From: Oreohelix idahoensis | Lineage: Eukaryota > Mollusca > Gastropoda > Stylommatophora > Oreohelicidae | NCBI GenBank assembly: GCA_024509875.1 | Contig: JAMPIV010012451.1 | Coordinates: 1-64,000, forward strand | Direction: 5' to 3' | Length of the DNA: 64,000 nt | Part shown: positions 12,331-24,093 of the stretch, in pieces | Numbering within the stretch: the first letter of the stretch is position 1 | How the letters are laid out: the number at the start of each line of letters is the position of its first letter | Made by a program: the position numbers and the translations under genes | The notes under the pieces: model-generated | Seen by the model: the letters and a program-made list of their open reading frames with translations, nothing else | Database searches by the model: none | Told to the model about the DNA's origin: nothing

Positions 12331-15300
12331 AGGGGCGACCGACCCCAACCAGGCGCGTCCACGGGTGGCGGATAGTGGAACGACCTCCAGATATGGTGTG
12401 TCAGCTGCGAATAAAGTCAGCATAGCTGGACGAATAAGCAGTCGCGGACCAAACGGCGATGTCCTCCCAGCAGGACGGGGAGGGGTAACAGGTGGCACTG
12501 ATACCCCCACTGAAATCCCCCATATGTCCTACGACGGGTGCATCAAGCGAGTAAGAGCCGCTATAAGCTCTAGCCACGGGGAAGGTAAACCTCGGTAAAC
12601 AAACCAATCTGCTGCCTTGCAGCTACCACCGGGAGATGGAAAGGCTATGGGAGACAACCCTGAACAACAAACACAACCCGGCCTGCCGAAGACGGAGTGT
12701 GTTAGCTACGGCGCAGACACCGGGAAAAATTAGGACACACACGCTTTTGCGGTATGGAGTCATGCGACAATCTCGACTTACGTCATGGCGTCGCTCCTAT
12801 CAGCTACAACCGGGGAGGAGCGGAGCCGGGCCCCTAGCCTCGAAAGGGCCCACCCAAGCAACCGGTGCCTTTGCCAACCAAATGGTCGGGGGAAGGCAAA
12901 GTAGAGCAACTGACCAACCAACCCACTATCTTACAGTGGCTCAATGGAATGCAGAAGGAGTGAGGAACAAGAAACCGGAGTTACAAGAATTCCTCAGGGA
13001 AAATAACATTGATATAATCTGCATCCAAGAAACTCACCTAAAAGATACCCAACGATTCTTTGTACGTGGATACCAATCCTTCCGCCAAGATAGGGCAAAA
13101 AGAACTAAGGGAGGAATCCTCACACTGATTAAAACCTCAATCCCAGCAGTAGAGACACACAGATCTGGTGAGGATGAACTTGAATACATAACAGTCCAAC
13201 TACTGCTGCCCAGTGGAGACTTAATGATCACAAACTGCTACAGCCCTCCAACCACAACTCTGGAGCTACACAAAGTGAAGCTTGCAGCATCGAGACACCT
13301 CATTATGGGTGACTTCAATAGCCACTCACCCAGCTGGGGCTATAACGCAACAGATCCAAGAGGAGAAGAGGTGGAAGATTGGATGGTAGAGAATAAACTA
13401 ATTCTAATAAACCAACCAGAGGATAAGCCCACCTTCTATTCCAGAGTATGGAAAACAACGAGCACACCAGATCTTGCTATGGCTACAGATGACATACATC
13501 GACTCACCACCAGAACAGTAAATACTCAACTTGGGGGAAGTGACCATGTACCAGTCACATTACAGATATCTGAGATAAGAAGTGCAGGAGAAATCAATAT
13601 GTCTCCTAGCTGGAATTTCAAAAAAGCAAACTGGGGATTTTTTAAAGAACAAGCCGACAATTTCTGTCAGAACATTGCCCACTCAAATAACATCAATAAA
13701 AACATCTCCATCATCAGTGAGGCAATCATCCAAGCAGCAAAGAAGTCAATTCCACGAGGTAAACGACGAGACTACAAACCATACTGGAGTGACAACCTGG
13801 GAAAACTCCATAGTGAATTAAATAAAGCACGGGAAACTATGGAGCAAAATCCCACATTAAAGAACACACAGAGGCACAACAGCATAAAACAAGCCTTCAA
13901 TGAACAAAAGAAAGCTGAAATCCAAAGGAGCTGGCACCAGAAGACCAGCAGTCTCAACATGGAAAAGGACTCAAGCAAGCTATGGAATCTGACAAGAGTA
14001 CTAAATGAAGAAACAACAACCAGCTACTGTAAGACTGTCATCAAGGAAAATGAAAAATACCACACAGGAAAGATGGCAGCAAACATCCTGGCAGATTTCT
14101 ACAAGGAAGAAAGCACCACATCACTTTCACATGCACGGATCCAAGAAGTACGTAAGGAAGTAAAAGAAAAACTGAAGCACCAAAACCCAGATATCTGCAT
14201 GAAGTCACCCCTTACTATGAGAGAACTCAGTGCTGCCATAACAAAACTAAAGAACAGAAAAGCTCCAGGAAAAGATGGCATCACAAATGATATGATCAAG
14301 AACCTTGGACCTGTAGCCAGGAACAAGCTCCTCCTAATCTTCAATCAATCATGGAGTACTGGAAAATTTCCAGATCAATGGCGAGAAGCAATCATTGTTC
14401 CCATCAGAAAGAAACAAAAGGAGAAAACAAGCAAGTCCAGCTACCGACCAGTTAGCCTACTGAGCTGTCTGGGTAAGGTAATGGAAAGAATGGTGAACTC
14501 AAGATTACTGAAACATCTGGAAAAAAACCATCTGCTTGATAACACACAGTCAGCATTTAGGAAAAATCGCAGCACCGAAGACCAACTAGTATATCTAGCC
14601 CAGGAAGTAGAAAATGCTTTTCAGGAGAAAAAGAAAGTGCTGGCGGTTTTTGTAGACTTGACAAAAGCTTTTGATAAGGTATGGAAAGAAGGACTCCTCC
14701 TTAAGATGCTCAACAGCAAAATTGAAGAGAGAATGTTCAACTGGATACGGGACTTTCTTCGATACCGCACAGCAAGAGTAAAACTTGACGGGAAACTGAG
14801 CCATCGCGTCACTCTACAACAGGGTGTGCCACAAGGAGGAGTTATCTCCCCCCACACTTTTTATCATATATATAAATGATATTGCAGAGAAACTGTCCGG
14901 GCATATCTCCAGGGCTCTTCATGCTGATGATTTTGCTGCCTGGTGTGCTGCTGAACATTTGCCTACTGCGAAGTTCAGGATGCAAGCAGCGCTAAATACC
15001 ATCGGTAAATGGGCATCAGATTGGGGAGTACAGATAAACCTCTCCAAGACAGTAGCAACCTGCTTCTCTCTGTCAAATCGCCGAGAAACGATCAAACTGC
15101 AGCTAAATGGAAGTGAACTTCCAATCGAGGAAAACCCAACATACCTAGGAGTCAAGTTGGATAAGAGACTCACCTGGAAGCCGCACATAAAAGCAGTAGA
15201 ACAGAGAGCAATAAGAAAGCTCTCTATTATGAAGTAACTGGCTGGCACAAGTTGGGGGGCAAATACCAACATACTTAAAAAAGTCTATACAGGCACAGTC

Positions 15301-16637
15301 AGACCTGTACTTGAATATGGCATGTCAGCCTGGGCCACAGCATCTAAAACAAACACAGAATGTCTAGGGAAAGTGCAAAATTCAGGCCTTAGGCTAATCA
15401 CTGGAGGGATGAAGACTTCTCCAATCCAGGCAATGGAGCGATACACCAACATCCGCTCTCTTGATGACAGACGTGAGGAAAAGGTATTCACTCACAGTGA
15501 GAAGCTTCTACGAATGCCAAGTCATCCAATGCATGCCAAACTCCATAGTGTGACAAAGAACAGGCTGAAAAGAACCAGCTTCCTAAACATCTCCAAACAT
15601 CTGCATCGATGCCATGAAGACCTCCTCCCAAATCGATCTACTGAGATTGAAATGTTAATTGATTACGAGGAGCCAGACGACTGCCATGGAAATATATCTA
15701 TCATCACATAAGTCCCTGAAATAAAAAAGAAAGGCCACCTGACCCCTCAACAACTAAAAACTTTGGCTCAAGAAATGATTGAAGAAAAGTACAACCCGAA
15801 GGAGTGGACACATGCATACACAGATGGATCTGCTGAGGGGGCAGTAAAGAACGGTGGAGGAGGCATTTTTATAAGATTCCTAAATGGAAAGATCATCCGA
15901 AAGGCCTTCCCAACTGGAAAGATCTCCTCCAATTTTAGGGCAGAAGCTATGGCACTACTGCAAGCCCTGAAGATCCTCACCAGACCTGAACAGCAGCCAC
16001 AAGCTAAGATAGTAATCTTCACTGACTGCAGATCATTACTTGAATCAATACAAAACACCAGAAATGATAACATGATGAATGAGATCAGATCTGAGCTTAA
16101 CATCATCCAAAGGTCATCAACCATTGCCCTTCAGTGGTTACCTGCCCATTGTGGAATCGCTGGTAATGAGAAAGCAGATGCTCTATCAAGAAGCGGCAGT
16201 AAAATGGAACAATACAGCCACCCATTGCCCTATCGGGAAGCAAAAACCATCATCCACAACAAGTACAAAAATCAGTGGAAGGAGGAAGGGGATATATACA
16301 GCAGAGATGACCCAATCCACCACCTAAACAGACACCAACAGACGACAATTTTCCGCCTGAGAACTGGACACTGCAGATTACTTGGACATCTCTATCGCCT
16401 CAAGATATCCCACACGAATGAATGCCCTTGTGGAACTGATATCCAGACTCTAGAACACATTCTCCAGAACTGTCCAACCCATGATAAATTGCGACGTGCG
16501 ACCTGGCCAAAAGGTGATGAGCTCCAGCAGAAGCTATGGGGCTGCCGCGCCGACCTGGAAAAGACTGTGGACTTCGTCCTGACGACAGGCCTGCAGATTT
16601 AGCATGACTACAAACCGAACGCAGAAGAAGAAGAAGA
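12331..16637 (+). mobile_element. I-like LINE with endonuclease, RT and RNase H
   Basis: A near-complete non-LTR retrotransposon that starts at about GGGGCGACCGACCCC and ends in CGAACGCAGAAGAAGAAGAA. It interrupts the minus-strand family C LINE: family C linker codons continue at 16685-16638 and RT codons at 12330. No target duplication was found, and roughly 50 codons of family C seem to be missing, so the target may have lost sequence on insertion. No separate gag-like ORF with CCHC knuckles was found upstream of the polymerase. RNase H places it with the I group (established knowledge). Confidence 0.8.
12636..16602 (+). pseudogene. EN-RT-RNase H polyprotein of the I-like LINE (broken)
   Basis: Domains in order: APE-type endonuclease (AQWNAEGVRNK, CIQETHL, MGDFNSHSPSWG, GGSDHVPV; about 12935-13570); reverse transcriptase (RKAPGKDGITNDM, YRPVSLLSCLGKVMER, FVDLTKAFDKV, GVPQGGVISP, then HADDF at the catalytic box); RNase H (YTDGSAEG, FRAEAMAL, FTDCRSL, LPAHCGIAGNEKADALS); and a Cys-rich tail NECPCG...HILQNCP. 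One extra C in a six-C run near 14848-14853 shifts the frame just after the GVPQGG box. Stops at 15235-15237 and 15709-15711 also break it. All RNase H acidic positions remain, so inactivation is fairly recent. Confidence 0.85.
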
Positions 16638-16685
16638 ATTGTCTATTGTTTTATATTTTGGAGTGTTTTTTGCTCTCTTTCTTTC
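16638..16685 (-). pseudogene. Family C LINE, short linker segment
   Basis: On the minus strand the codons of 17446 onward (DDILNKMAE) continue in frame here as RKRAKNTPKYKTID once the solo LTR at 16686-17441 is removed. This proves that the pieces on either side belonged to one element before the later insertions. Confidence 0.6.
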
Positions 16686-17441
16686 TGTGGCCGGGGGAGT
16701 GGACGGGAACGGCACCAAATCAAGTTAGATGTGACCGGGCTTGGTCACGGTGACAAATCAAGTCTAGTGTGACAGGGTGAGAATGGGGTGGAATCTTTTA
16801 TCAATGTTCATCTGTTGTTTTACTGGCGACTGCCAGAGATGGTGATTACAGAATAGGAACATAACCCAGGTGGTTCTTTTGGAGACTCGTAACTGTGTTT
16901 ATGTTTTAGGCTGCATGATCGTCGAAAATATGGTAACATTCTTTTCTCAATTACCTGATGTAAACAAACGACACTTCCTACTGACGTTCAGGAAATAAGT
17001 TCAAGCTGGATTAAATATGAATGAACACCTTTATTAAGTGTCTGCACACTCTGACAACTTCATAATAGTTCATAAATACATGTGCTTCTGTGGTATACAA
17101 ACCAGTCATCCCAAGAAATAACACACAGCCATCGAACTTACAAGATGGTCCAAAACCCCAAAATCACTGCCAAGCTCGTCTCGTGCCTAAAACCAACTCA
17201 CTTAACCCCCTTCTCTCAAACCATCACTTCCGTCCTAACTACTGGGCAATTCTACCCCAAGTTCGATGACGTCATTTCTTAACCTTAATTAAATCACTCA
17301 TAGTATATGTGACTAGTGTTATTACACTAACTAGACACGTTCAAATACTTAGTGTTTAATCTTGCTAAGTATTCTTACCCTAACTATAATTAAGTGGCAG
17401 CACCTTAGTGTTAATCCGACGTAACAGTCCGTACTGTCACA
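16686..17441. mobile_element. Solo-LTR-like element (756 bp) inside family C
   Basis: Starts TGTGGCCGGGG and ends GTACTGTCACA (TGTG...CACA ends) and is flanked by a 4-bp duplication tttc (16682-16685 and 17442-17445). Its removal restores an open reading frame of the - strand LINE. It has no coding content. The retrotransposon family is not identified. Confidence 0.65.
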
Positions 17442-17445
17442 TTTC

Positions 17446-17790
17446 TGCCATTTTATTCAAGATGTCATCTGTCATCCAAATTTTATTTTTCTTAGGCTCC
17501 TTGTTTAGGTAAATTTGCATTTGCCGATTATATGCTTGTTTTTAAAAATTCCCATTTTGCGGCTACTTTTTCTTCTAGGTTTTCTCTTCTGTACTGTTCC
17601 ATGCTTTCTGTAGTTCATACGTATTTTTGACATCGACAAGATATTTTTGTTTTATATCTTGTTGTTTCAGTTTGATAATGTTCATTTGTAGTGACAGGAT
17701 GGTTCCTGTGGCCAAGTTCACTTCTAGGGGTAGTAGACGTATCAGACAACGAAATAAGCCAACATCAATCATAATTATGTGAGCCACAAC
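17446..17790 (-). pseudogene. Family C LINE, EN-RT linker and 5' end
   Basis: The minus strand encodes NIIKLKQQDIKQKYLVDVKN, LQKAWNSTEEK and, after frameshifts, YNRQMQIYLN and KKNKIWMTDDIL. The WMTD-IL motif is typical of the linker between endonuclease and RT in this LINE type. No endonuclease domain follows upstream, so the element is 5' truncated near 17700-17790. Confidence 0.6.
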
Positions 17791-18800
17791 GGACGAAGTG
17801 GACGGTATACATTTTTATTAAAACTTCAAACGCAGCTCCAAATTCAATACAGTTCAGGCCAATATGCAATGGCATATATGCCTCCTACTAGTATTTGGGT
17901 GGTATTTCTCAGAATGCTCCCTTTCAAAAGAATTTGAGAAACACTCGTCATTATGTACTTCCTTACTCATTAGAGGAGTTGCCTCTTCCCTGTTGTTATG
18001 TACAGTAGATTTCTCCCCAGGGGACAGAGAGTTCTCTACATATCGGTTCTTGTCTTTTGGTTGTGATCTCATTACATTCTGTAGGATGTACGTGGTAAGG
18101 CCCCAATCTCTTCCACGGTGGCTAGCCGTTATCTTTTTCTATGTCCGACACGCCTCTAGTGCGCCACGCACTTTGCTGTTTCTCTTTGTAAGCCGTTGAT
18201 CTTTTTAGATTCCTCCGCCTCACTCACCGTCTGTCTTTGTGTACTAGGGATGGACATTCCCTTGAGTAAGATTGCTCCTACTTCACTCATGTAGTTTAGC
18301 CAGCCAGCCAAGACTGTTGCCCGGGATATGGCCACCGCAGTACACAGACTGTATTCATGGGGCCATACATGAGCTAGATAAAGAGAGGGGAACTAAATAG
18401 GATCCTGACTATCCATTAAGGATATGGCTGTATCTCACCGTGAGGTACTATCCCTCTCTATTTATCCTATATTAGATTGTTAGAAAAACTAAATAACAGT
18501 AATTACTTGCCCACGTGGATTGCCACAATGCATGAAGTTATGGTGCACGTTTCTAATTCACTGGAGAAATTGTTCTTGAGAAGGACAGTGTTTCCATTTC
18601 AGTCTGCGGCCTTGACTCTGCGGATGGCTCCCTAATCTACCCTTTTTGGTTACTGGACTACTTATTGTTTGGAAGGGTGCACAGTCAAGTGCTAGATATT
18701 TCTTTTAGGTAATGTTGCACAAATATCAAGTCCTGGGCCAGATGTCATGTGTTGAAAATGTCACTGTGTATGACTGTAAATGTATCTCTTCCAAATTCCT
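17791..18800. other. Intronic DNA, nothing recognised
   Basis: No protein motif, tandem repeat or terminal repeat was recognised in this part of the TRIM intron. The open frames at 17854-18199 have no known features. Confidence 0.4.
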
Positions 18801-19141
18801 GAACTCTTCTGACTTATGGTTTGATGTCCTCACATAATTTCTGCAAGACTTGTAGAAGCTATGTATAGCATGAATCAGAGGTGCTGAAATGTTCTTCTTT
18901 GCCAAACAGTCCTAAAGTTTGCTCCAGGGGACCGTGTCAAACGCCTTTTCCAGATCTATGAAACAAAGATGGATCTCACTCTTATACTCAAGGGCCTTTT
19001 CACTCAGCTGTCTGAGTGTGAAGATTAGGTCTTGAGTACTTCGGTTTGCTCGGAATCCGCACTGGACCTCATCCAATTGTGGCTCAGCTAGGCGTCGGAG
19101 TCTCTGATCTAGGATTCTAGAGTAGATTTTACCAGGGACAC

Positions 19142-21344
19142 TGTCGTAGATTTTCGATAGGAGAATTAAGACTTGGGTTGGTCCCTTCTGAATAGGTTAG
19201 AATAGGTGATAGCCACAGTGAGAGTTAGTAAAAAGAAATAGAATTTCCACGAGTGAGGTGGTGGAATAGTGATAGAGGCTGTCTCTGAGAGCGGGAAATC
19301 TTCTCTCTCTCTCTCACCTATCATCTACGACAGATCTAAAGTAGTCAGACAGTCTAACACATATACATTAAATATATATATATATCCACTCACGTGCACG
19401 CACATTCAAGTGACGACAGGTAGACACACAGACGTGGGAAACTATAACAAATGATTATATAGATATTCTAGAACGAGCTGACCAACGCACTGATTAGTTC
19501 AAGAGAGATTTTTTAATTTATCATCTACAAAAATCGTCTCACAACACCTAAAAAAAAAGTACATCAAGGACAAACATATACAAATAGTCAATAAAATTTA
19601 AGAAACTGCTACAAGGATGATAGCCCGTTATACTCTGCCCTCTAGGTTTAGCCCACATTCCCGTTAGGAGAAAGATGATGGCCCAAAGAGTTACAGATAC
19701 ATATGATTAGGGTCTAATATTGTCCTTCAAAAGGAACAATTTAATTAAGCAGCCAATCTTCCGTAAGGAGATTATAAAGTGGGTGAATCAATAGTTATCA
19801 AAGAAAACTCACTCAGTCCACTTTCACTCGGTTCTTTCATCAGGGTACCCTGGCACACGTGCTTACCTATATGTACCGCTGTTCGCCGTCTGGCGCAACC
19901 TTAGGACTCTTCTCTACAGTGAATCTGTATTCTTTGGATAAAGCGAATCCCAGCTCTGCAATTACAGGTTTCTTCCACTGTTTTTCGGGGAGCGTTCACT
20001 TCACCAGTTAAATTTTTGATTACTGTTAATGTCACTTGAATCAGTTTGGATAAGCAAGTTTAAACGGGCACACAGAGTCAAAAAAACACGAGGGTTCCCT
20101 TAATTTGGAAAGATGACCAGAGGACAACTTATTTCAACAGATAGTCTTGGTTCACTATTCACTCTTTCGACAAAATGTCGGAAATGTTAATGTTATTGAT
20201 TGTAATCTATTCTCGCCGCACGGCATAAATTTTACATTAGAGTTCAGGAAGAAATAAGATCTGGCTCAAAGGCCCAGAATTTGACACTCAGTCTTTAAAA
20301 CCCGTTAGTGGTATTGGTATTTCTGTCTATCTCTGATGGCACATGCACTGTCAGACCAGTGTTACTTGAAACCCCACGTGGGTAAAGCTAAGAAATGTCT
20401 AATGCTTCTCAAGTATGAAACTCTTTATTACTAAACGCCGGCAAGTTTGGATCACCCCAGTATTCACTGCATAAAATGGAAAAAGCACATATAAAATAAT
20501 TATACATACTATGTCTAAGGATATAACTTATATTTTAAACTGCAAGCGTAGAGCTTATCATTTAACACTTCCCGTGAAATAAGTTATATTTTAAAATCAA
20601 TAATCATGAATTTGAAATACATATAAATATATTTCGTCAACACTCATGAGACATCTAGCAGTTTTTAGTTAGTTTAGAAAATATATCTCGCCTGAGTATT
20701 AGCAGTTAAATGAAATTTTTTTTATTAGCCGAATGGGTTTAGCTAGAAATTTATAATTTATCTTGCTTTCCACTGTAACTCGTCGACTAAAGAATATAAC
20801 AAACTATTAAAATAATCACTCTGCACACAGAACTAGTTTAAAATGAAATAGGCGATTAAACACTTTATCACTTCACAAAATACTAGAGATCTATTATATA
20901 TAATATTTACCTCACGCAGAACTACAGACTAAACCATGAACTAGAATACTGTAATCTAATGGTAATCTAGAACTCGGCAAAATGTTGCCAAGAAACTCAG
21001 ACTTCGCCAAAACACAGATATTTGATCTAGCACAGTGATCTGTCTACTGCGAATTTAAGAGTGAGAATGAAATTAAAAACTGCAGACGAATGTCTGGCGA
21101 GAACCATATATTCACAGCTATCGTTCGACCGGCAGAGACTGACATCTACGTAATACCATCACTAGTGCGATTCTCAGTTTTGAGAAAAGAAACAGGTAAC
21201 GTTAAGGATGGGGAAGAAAATATGTTTTTCGCAAACGAATGGATGCGAAAAAAATACAGGAAAATGTAAAGAAATATAGAGGATGCGGGTGGGAGAAACA
21301 AAGAAGAGGGTATAGGCAATTTAATGATCATAACCTATGTGACA
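19142..21344 (+). mobile_element. LTR-a copy 2, solo-LTR-like element (2203 bp)
   Basis: Begins TGTCGTAGATTTTCGATAGG and ends ACCTATGTGACA, flanked by the 5-bp duplication gacac (19137-19141 and 21345-21349). Removing it together with one gacac restores the uninterrupted RTE sequence CCAGGGACACTGAG, which is seen intact (reverse complement) at 40569-40582. Direct proof that it inserted after the RTE copy. Confidence 0.85.
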
Positions 21345-22321
21345 GACACTGAGAAGGGATATGCCTCTATGGTTTCCACATTGTCGATTGTCACCCTTTT
21401 TGAAAATTGGTGTTATGACGGCAATCTCCCAATCCTCTAACATGGTCTTCTTGCACCACGCTGCCTGTAGGACCCTTAAGAGTAATAGGTCGCCTGATGC
21501 TCCCATGTACTTAACCATTTCTGGTGTTATACCATCATGCCCTGCTGCTTTGCCCATTTTGATTTTATCCAGTGCTGCCTTCAGTTCTTCCACATTTATG
21601 TCATCTTCACCATCATTGGTTTTCTCTTCTGTGCTAGTGGTTATCATTTCTGATGCTTGACCTTGCTCACCATCCAGGAGTTCTGAGAAATATTCTTTCC
21701 ATCGTTCCATTACTTCCTTCGGGGCAGTAAGCAATTTGCCTGGCTTGTCCTTTAGAAATTTGAGAGGGCATTGTTTTTCCTTCCTCATGTTCTTTAGGGT
21801 CTTATAGAACAATTTCTGGTTTTCTTGCGCATCTTTTTCTAGCTTTTCTCCAAATTCTTCCCAGGACTTCTGTTTTACTGCTAGTACCTTGTTCTTTGCT
21901 TCTGTTCTGAGTGCCACATATTCTCTATATTTCTCCATTTGTCCTGTTGTGTTTTTAGCTCCTAAGAATTGTTTCCATGCCATTTTCTTCTCTCTTATTT
22001 TCTCTTTGACTTCCTCTGTCTACCAAGGTGTCCTCTTTCTCTTGTTCCCAAGTCGGACTTCACCACATGCTTCTGCAGCAGCTGTCTTTATGATGTCCTT
22101 GAATTTAAGCCAGAGGGTTTCCAAGTCATCAGGTTGTTCTTCTGTGTTGCTCACCGCTGCAGCAATAGCCCCTGATATCTGGTCTTAATTTCTGGCTCTC
22201 TCAGCTTGTAGGTCTTAATGCTCGTATCTCTTGTTCGTTGAATTAGTTTCTTGCGTGATGTTGGGCCGTTCCTAGGCTGAGTAACTCTTTCGGTTGTTCT
22301 TATGATTGTAAGCAGGTAGTG

Positions 22322-22620
22322 GGACCCAAAGATGCAGCAATAGAGAATGCAGTCAGCGACCCATAGCTTGACTGCTTGCGTCAGAGTCAGCGAACCAGAG
22401 CTGACCAAGACCCTACTCCACCTCCACGAGGTGGTCCTGGAAACAGTCTGCATCACTGCAGTCTGGCTGAGAGAGTAGGGATCAAAAAGGGAAGGCAAAC
22501 CCGATCCCAAAAGCTGCCGTGCTGAAGTCGGCCGAAAGGCGCAGATATCGCAGCTCCGGTGTAAACAGACACAACACAACCAACGTCCTTTTCAGGACGA
22601 ACGAGGAAGTAGAAGAAGTA
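22322..22620 (+). mobile_element. SINE ending in a histone-like stem-loop and (GAA)n
   Basis: A 299-bp non-coding element flanked by the 13-bp duplication taagcaggtagtg (22309-22321, 22621-22633). Near its 3' end, CCAA-CGTCCT-TTTC-AGGACG-AACGA (22582-22606) forms a 6-bp stem with a TTTC loop, as in histone mRNA 3' ends. It is followed by GAGGAAGTAGAAGAAG. The head is not obviously tRNA-, 5S- or 7SL-like, and contains several short inverted repeats. A second copy lies at the same target position at 38232-38537. Confidence 0.8.
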
Positions 22621-23523
22621 AGCAGGTAGTGATCACTTCCAATCTCTGGCCCCTTCCAGATTCTAGCATCCCGGACATATTTGAATGAGCTCCTCCTAAC
22701 AATGGCATAGTCGATCACTGACTTCTCATTCTTTGTTGGTTCACATCTAGTGTATGCATGTATGCGCTTATGGGGGAACTTTGTGTTTGTAATGATCAGA
22801 TTCTGCTCACTGCAGAATCTAAGGAGTCGCTTTCCATTGTCATTGAGATTACCTTCTCCATATCTTCCGATAACTCCACCCCATCTAGCATGGCCATTTC
22901 CAACTCTGGCACTGAAATCTCCGAGCATGATAATTTCATCTAGGCAGTCATCCACTGTCCTTTGAAGCAGCTCGAAGAATTCCTCCTTGACCTCTGCTCT
23001 CTCATCCTCATTTGGCCCATACACTATGACCAGGTTGACTATGGTTTCTCCTTCTTTTAGTTTTACAACCATAATGCGCTCCAAGACAAAGTTCCATCCC
23101 TTGATACTATCTTTTTAGTTTTTTGCCACAATGCAACCCACGAGCCTTTAGCTCTTTCAGATGTGGGTACACCACTGTAGAGCAGCGTGTTGCCATCGAG
23201 ATCCATGACTCCTTGTCCTTTTTTCTTTGTTTCCGTTATAACCAGGATTTCTAGTTTTGCTTTCCTCATCTCTTCCACCAGCTCTTCTTCTTTCCCGTTT
23301 ATGCTTCTTGTGTTCCAAGTTCCATAAGCCGTAGTCCGTTCCAGTTCGTCGCTTTTAGAATCAGTCCGGTTTTCTCTCTTGTAGTTCGCGTAATCATGAT
23401 TTAAAGCAAACAGGTGATTGGCCTGTTGTGCCTTTGCATGGTGGAGGGGCTGCCTCCTTACGGCCTCCATGCAGGCCGCCCTCCTCCTTTTTCAGCCGAA
23501 CTTGGGACCGGCCTAGGCGGAGT

Positions 23524-24093
23524 TCCTCTAAGTTTTATATAACTTTTAATCTTATACTGTCCGAAACCTCTAATTTGTCCCTTCTTCTATTTTTTTAAAA
23601 TGTTATTTATCCAGGTATCGTGTATGTCAACATTATTTTGTCGAACTTCAAAAAACCGTGAACTCTAGTGCATCTGTCTAGTTTCTTTACTCTTTCTCCT
23701 CATTTAGTTTCTTAAAAAAACCAAACAAACAAATAAATAAACAAACCAACATGGGGGCCATTCTTTAATTTGCTCCCCTTACAAGAAGTCTACGATAAAG
23801 CGCTCCATGCGCTCTTCTGTAGCTGAAGTTTTTGTATCAATTAGTTGTACCTGATGAGGCTGATGCATACCTTCGCATTGGTCGCCTTTTGCCAAACACG
23901 CATTAGGAAGCAATGGCTCTATTATTTCCATGCCTTCTCACAACTCCTTAAGAACCACAGAAGCTACGTGTATTTCCGTGATAGCGTGTATATGTGTTCT
24001 CATATTACAGCGTGACTGGGGAGAAGGAGGATGGGGTAAGAGAATGCGAGACTAGACATGTTCCCAACGTAACAGAATGTTTATTTCTTTCAG
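23524..24093. other. Intronic DNA before TRIM exon 2
   Basis: No transposon motif was recognised. Short A/T-rich runs and a run of CAAA/TAAA repeats lie around 23710-23750. The segment ends with the pyrimidine tract and acceptor of exon 2 (24081-24093). Confidence 0.5.

Larger units (their letters stand above)
18801..23523 (-). mobile_element. RTE-like LINE, minus copy (3' truncated)
   Basis: An inverted relative of the RTE element at 38692-41867. The 5' end AACTCCGCCTAGG lies at 23523, the endonuclease follows at about 23390-22640, linker and RT start at 22300-21345, and RT continues at 19141-18801, where the copy stops inside the RT domain. It is interrupted by a SINE (22322-22620, duplication 22309-22321 and 22621-22633) and by LTR-a copy 2 (19142-21344). 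Frames are broken, for example near 23140. The ORF begins MEAVRRQPLHHAKAQQ at 23470. Confidence 0.85.
8942..24093 (+). other. 15.15-kb intron of the TRIM-like gene
   Basis: The intron starts GTACGTACC and ends TTATTTCTTTCAG. Removing it joins AG|G into an arginine codon and completes the RING motif C-x-H-x2-C-x2-C across the junction. Most of the intron is transposons: a - strand LINE (family C) with three insertions (9158-17790) and a - strand RTE element with two insertions (18801-23523). Confidence 0.85.
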
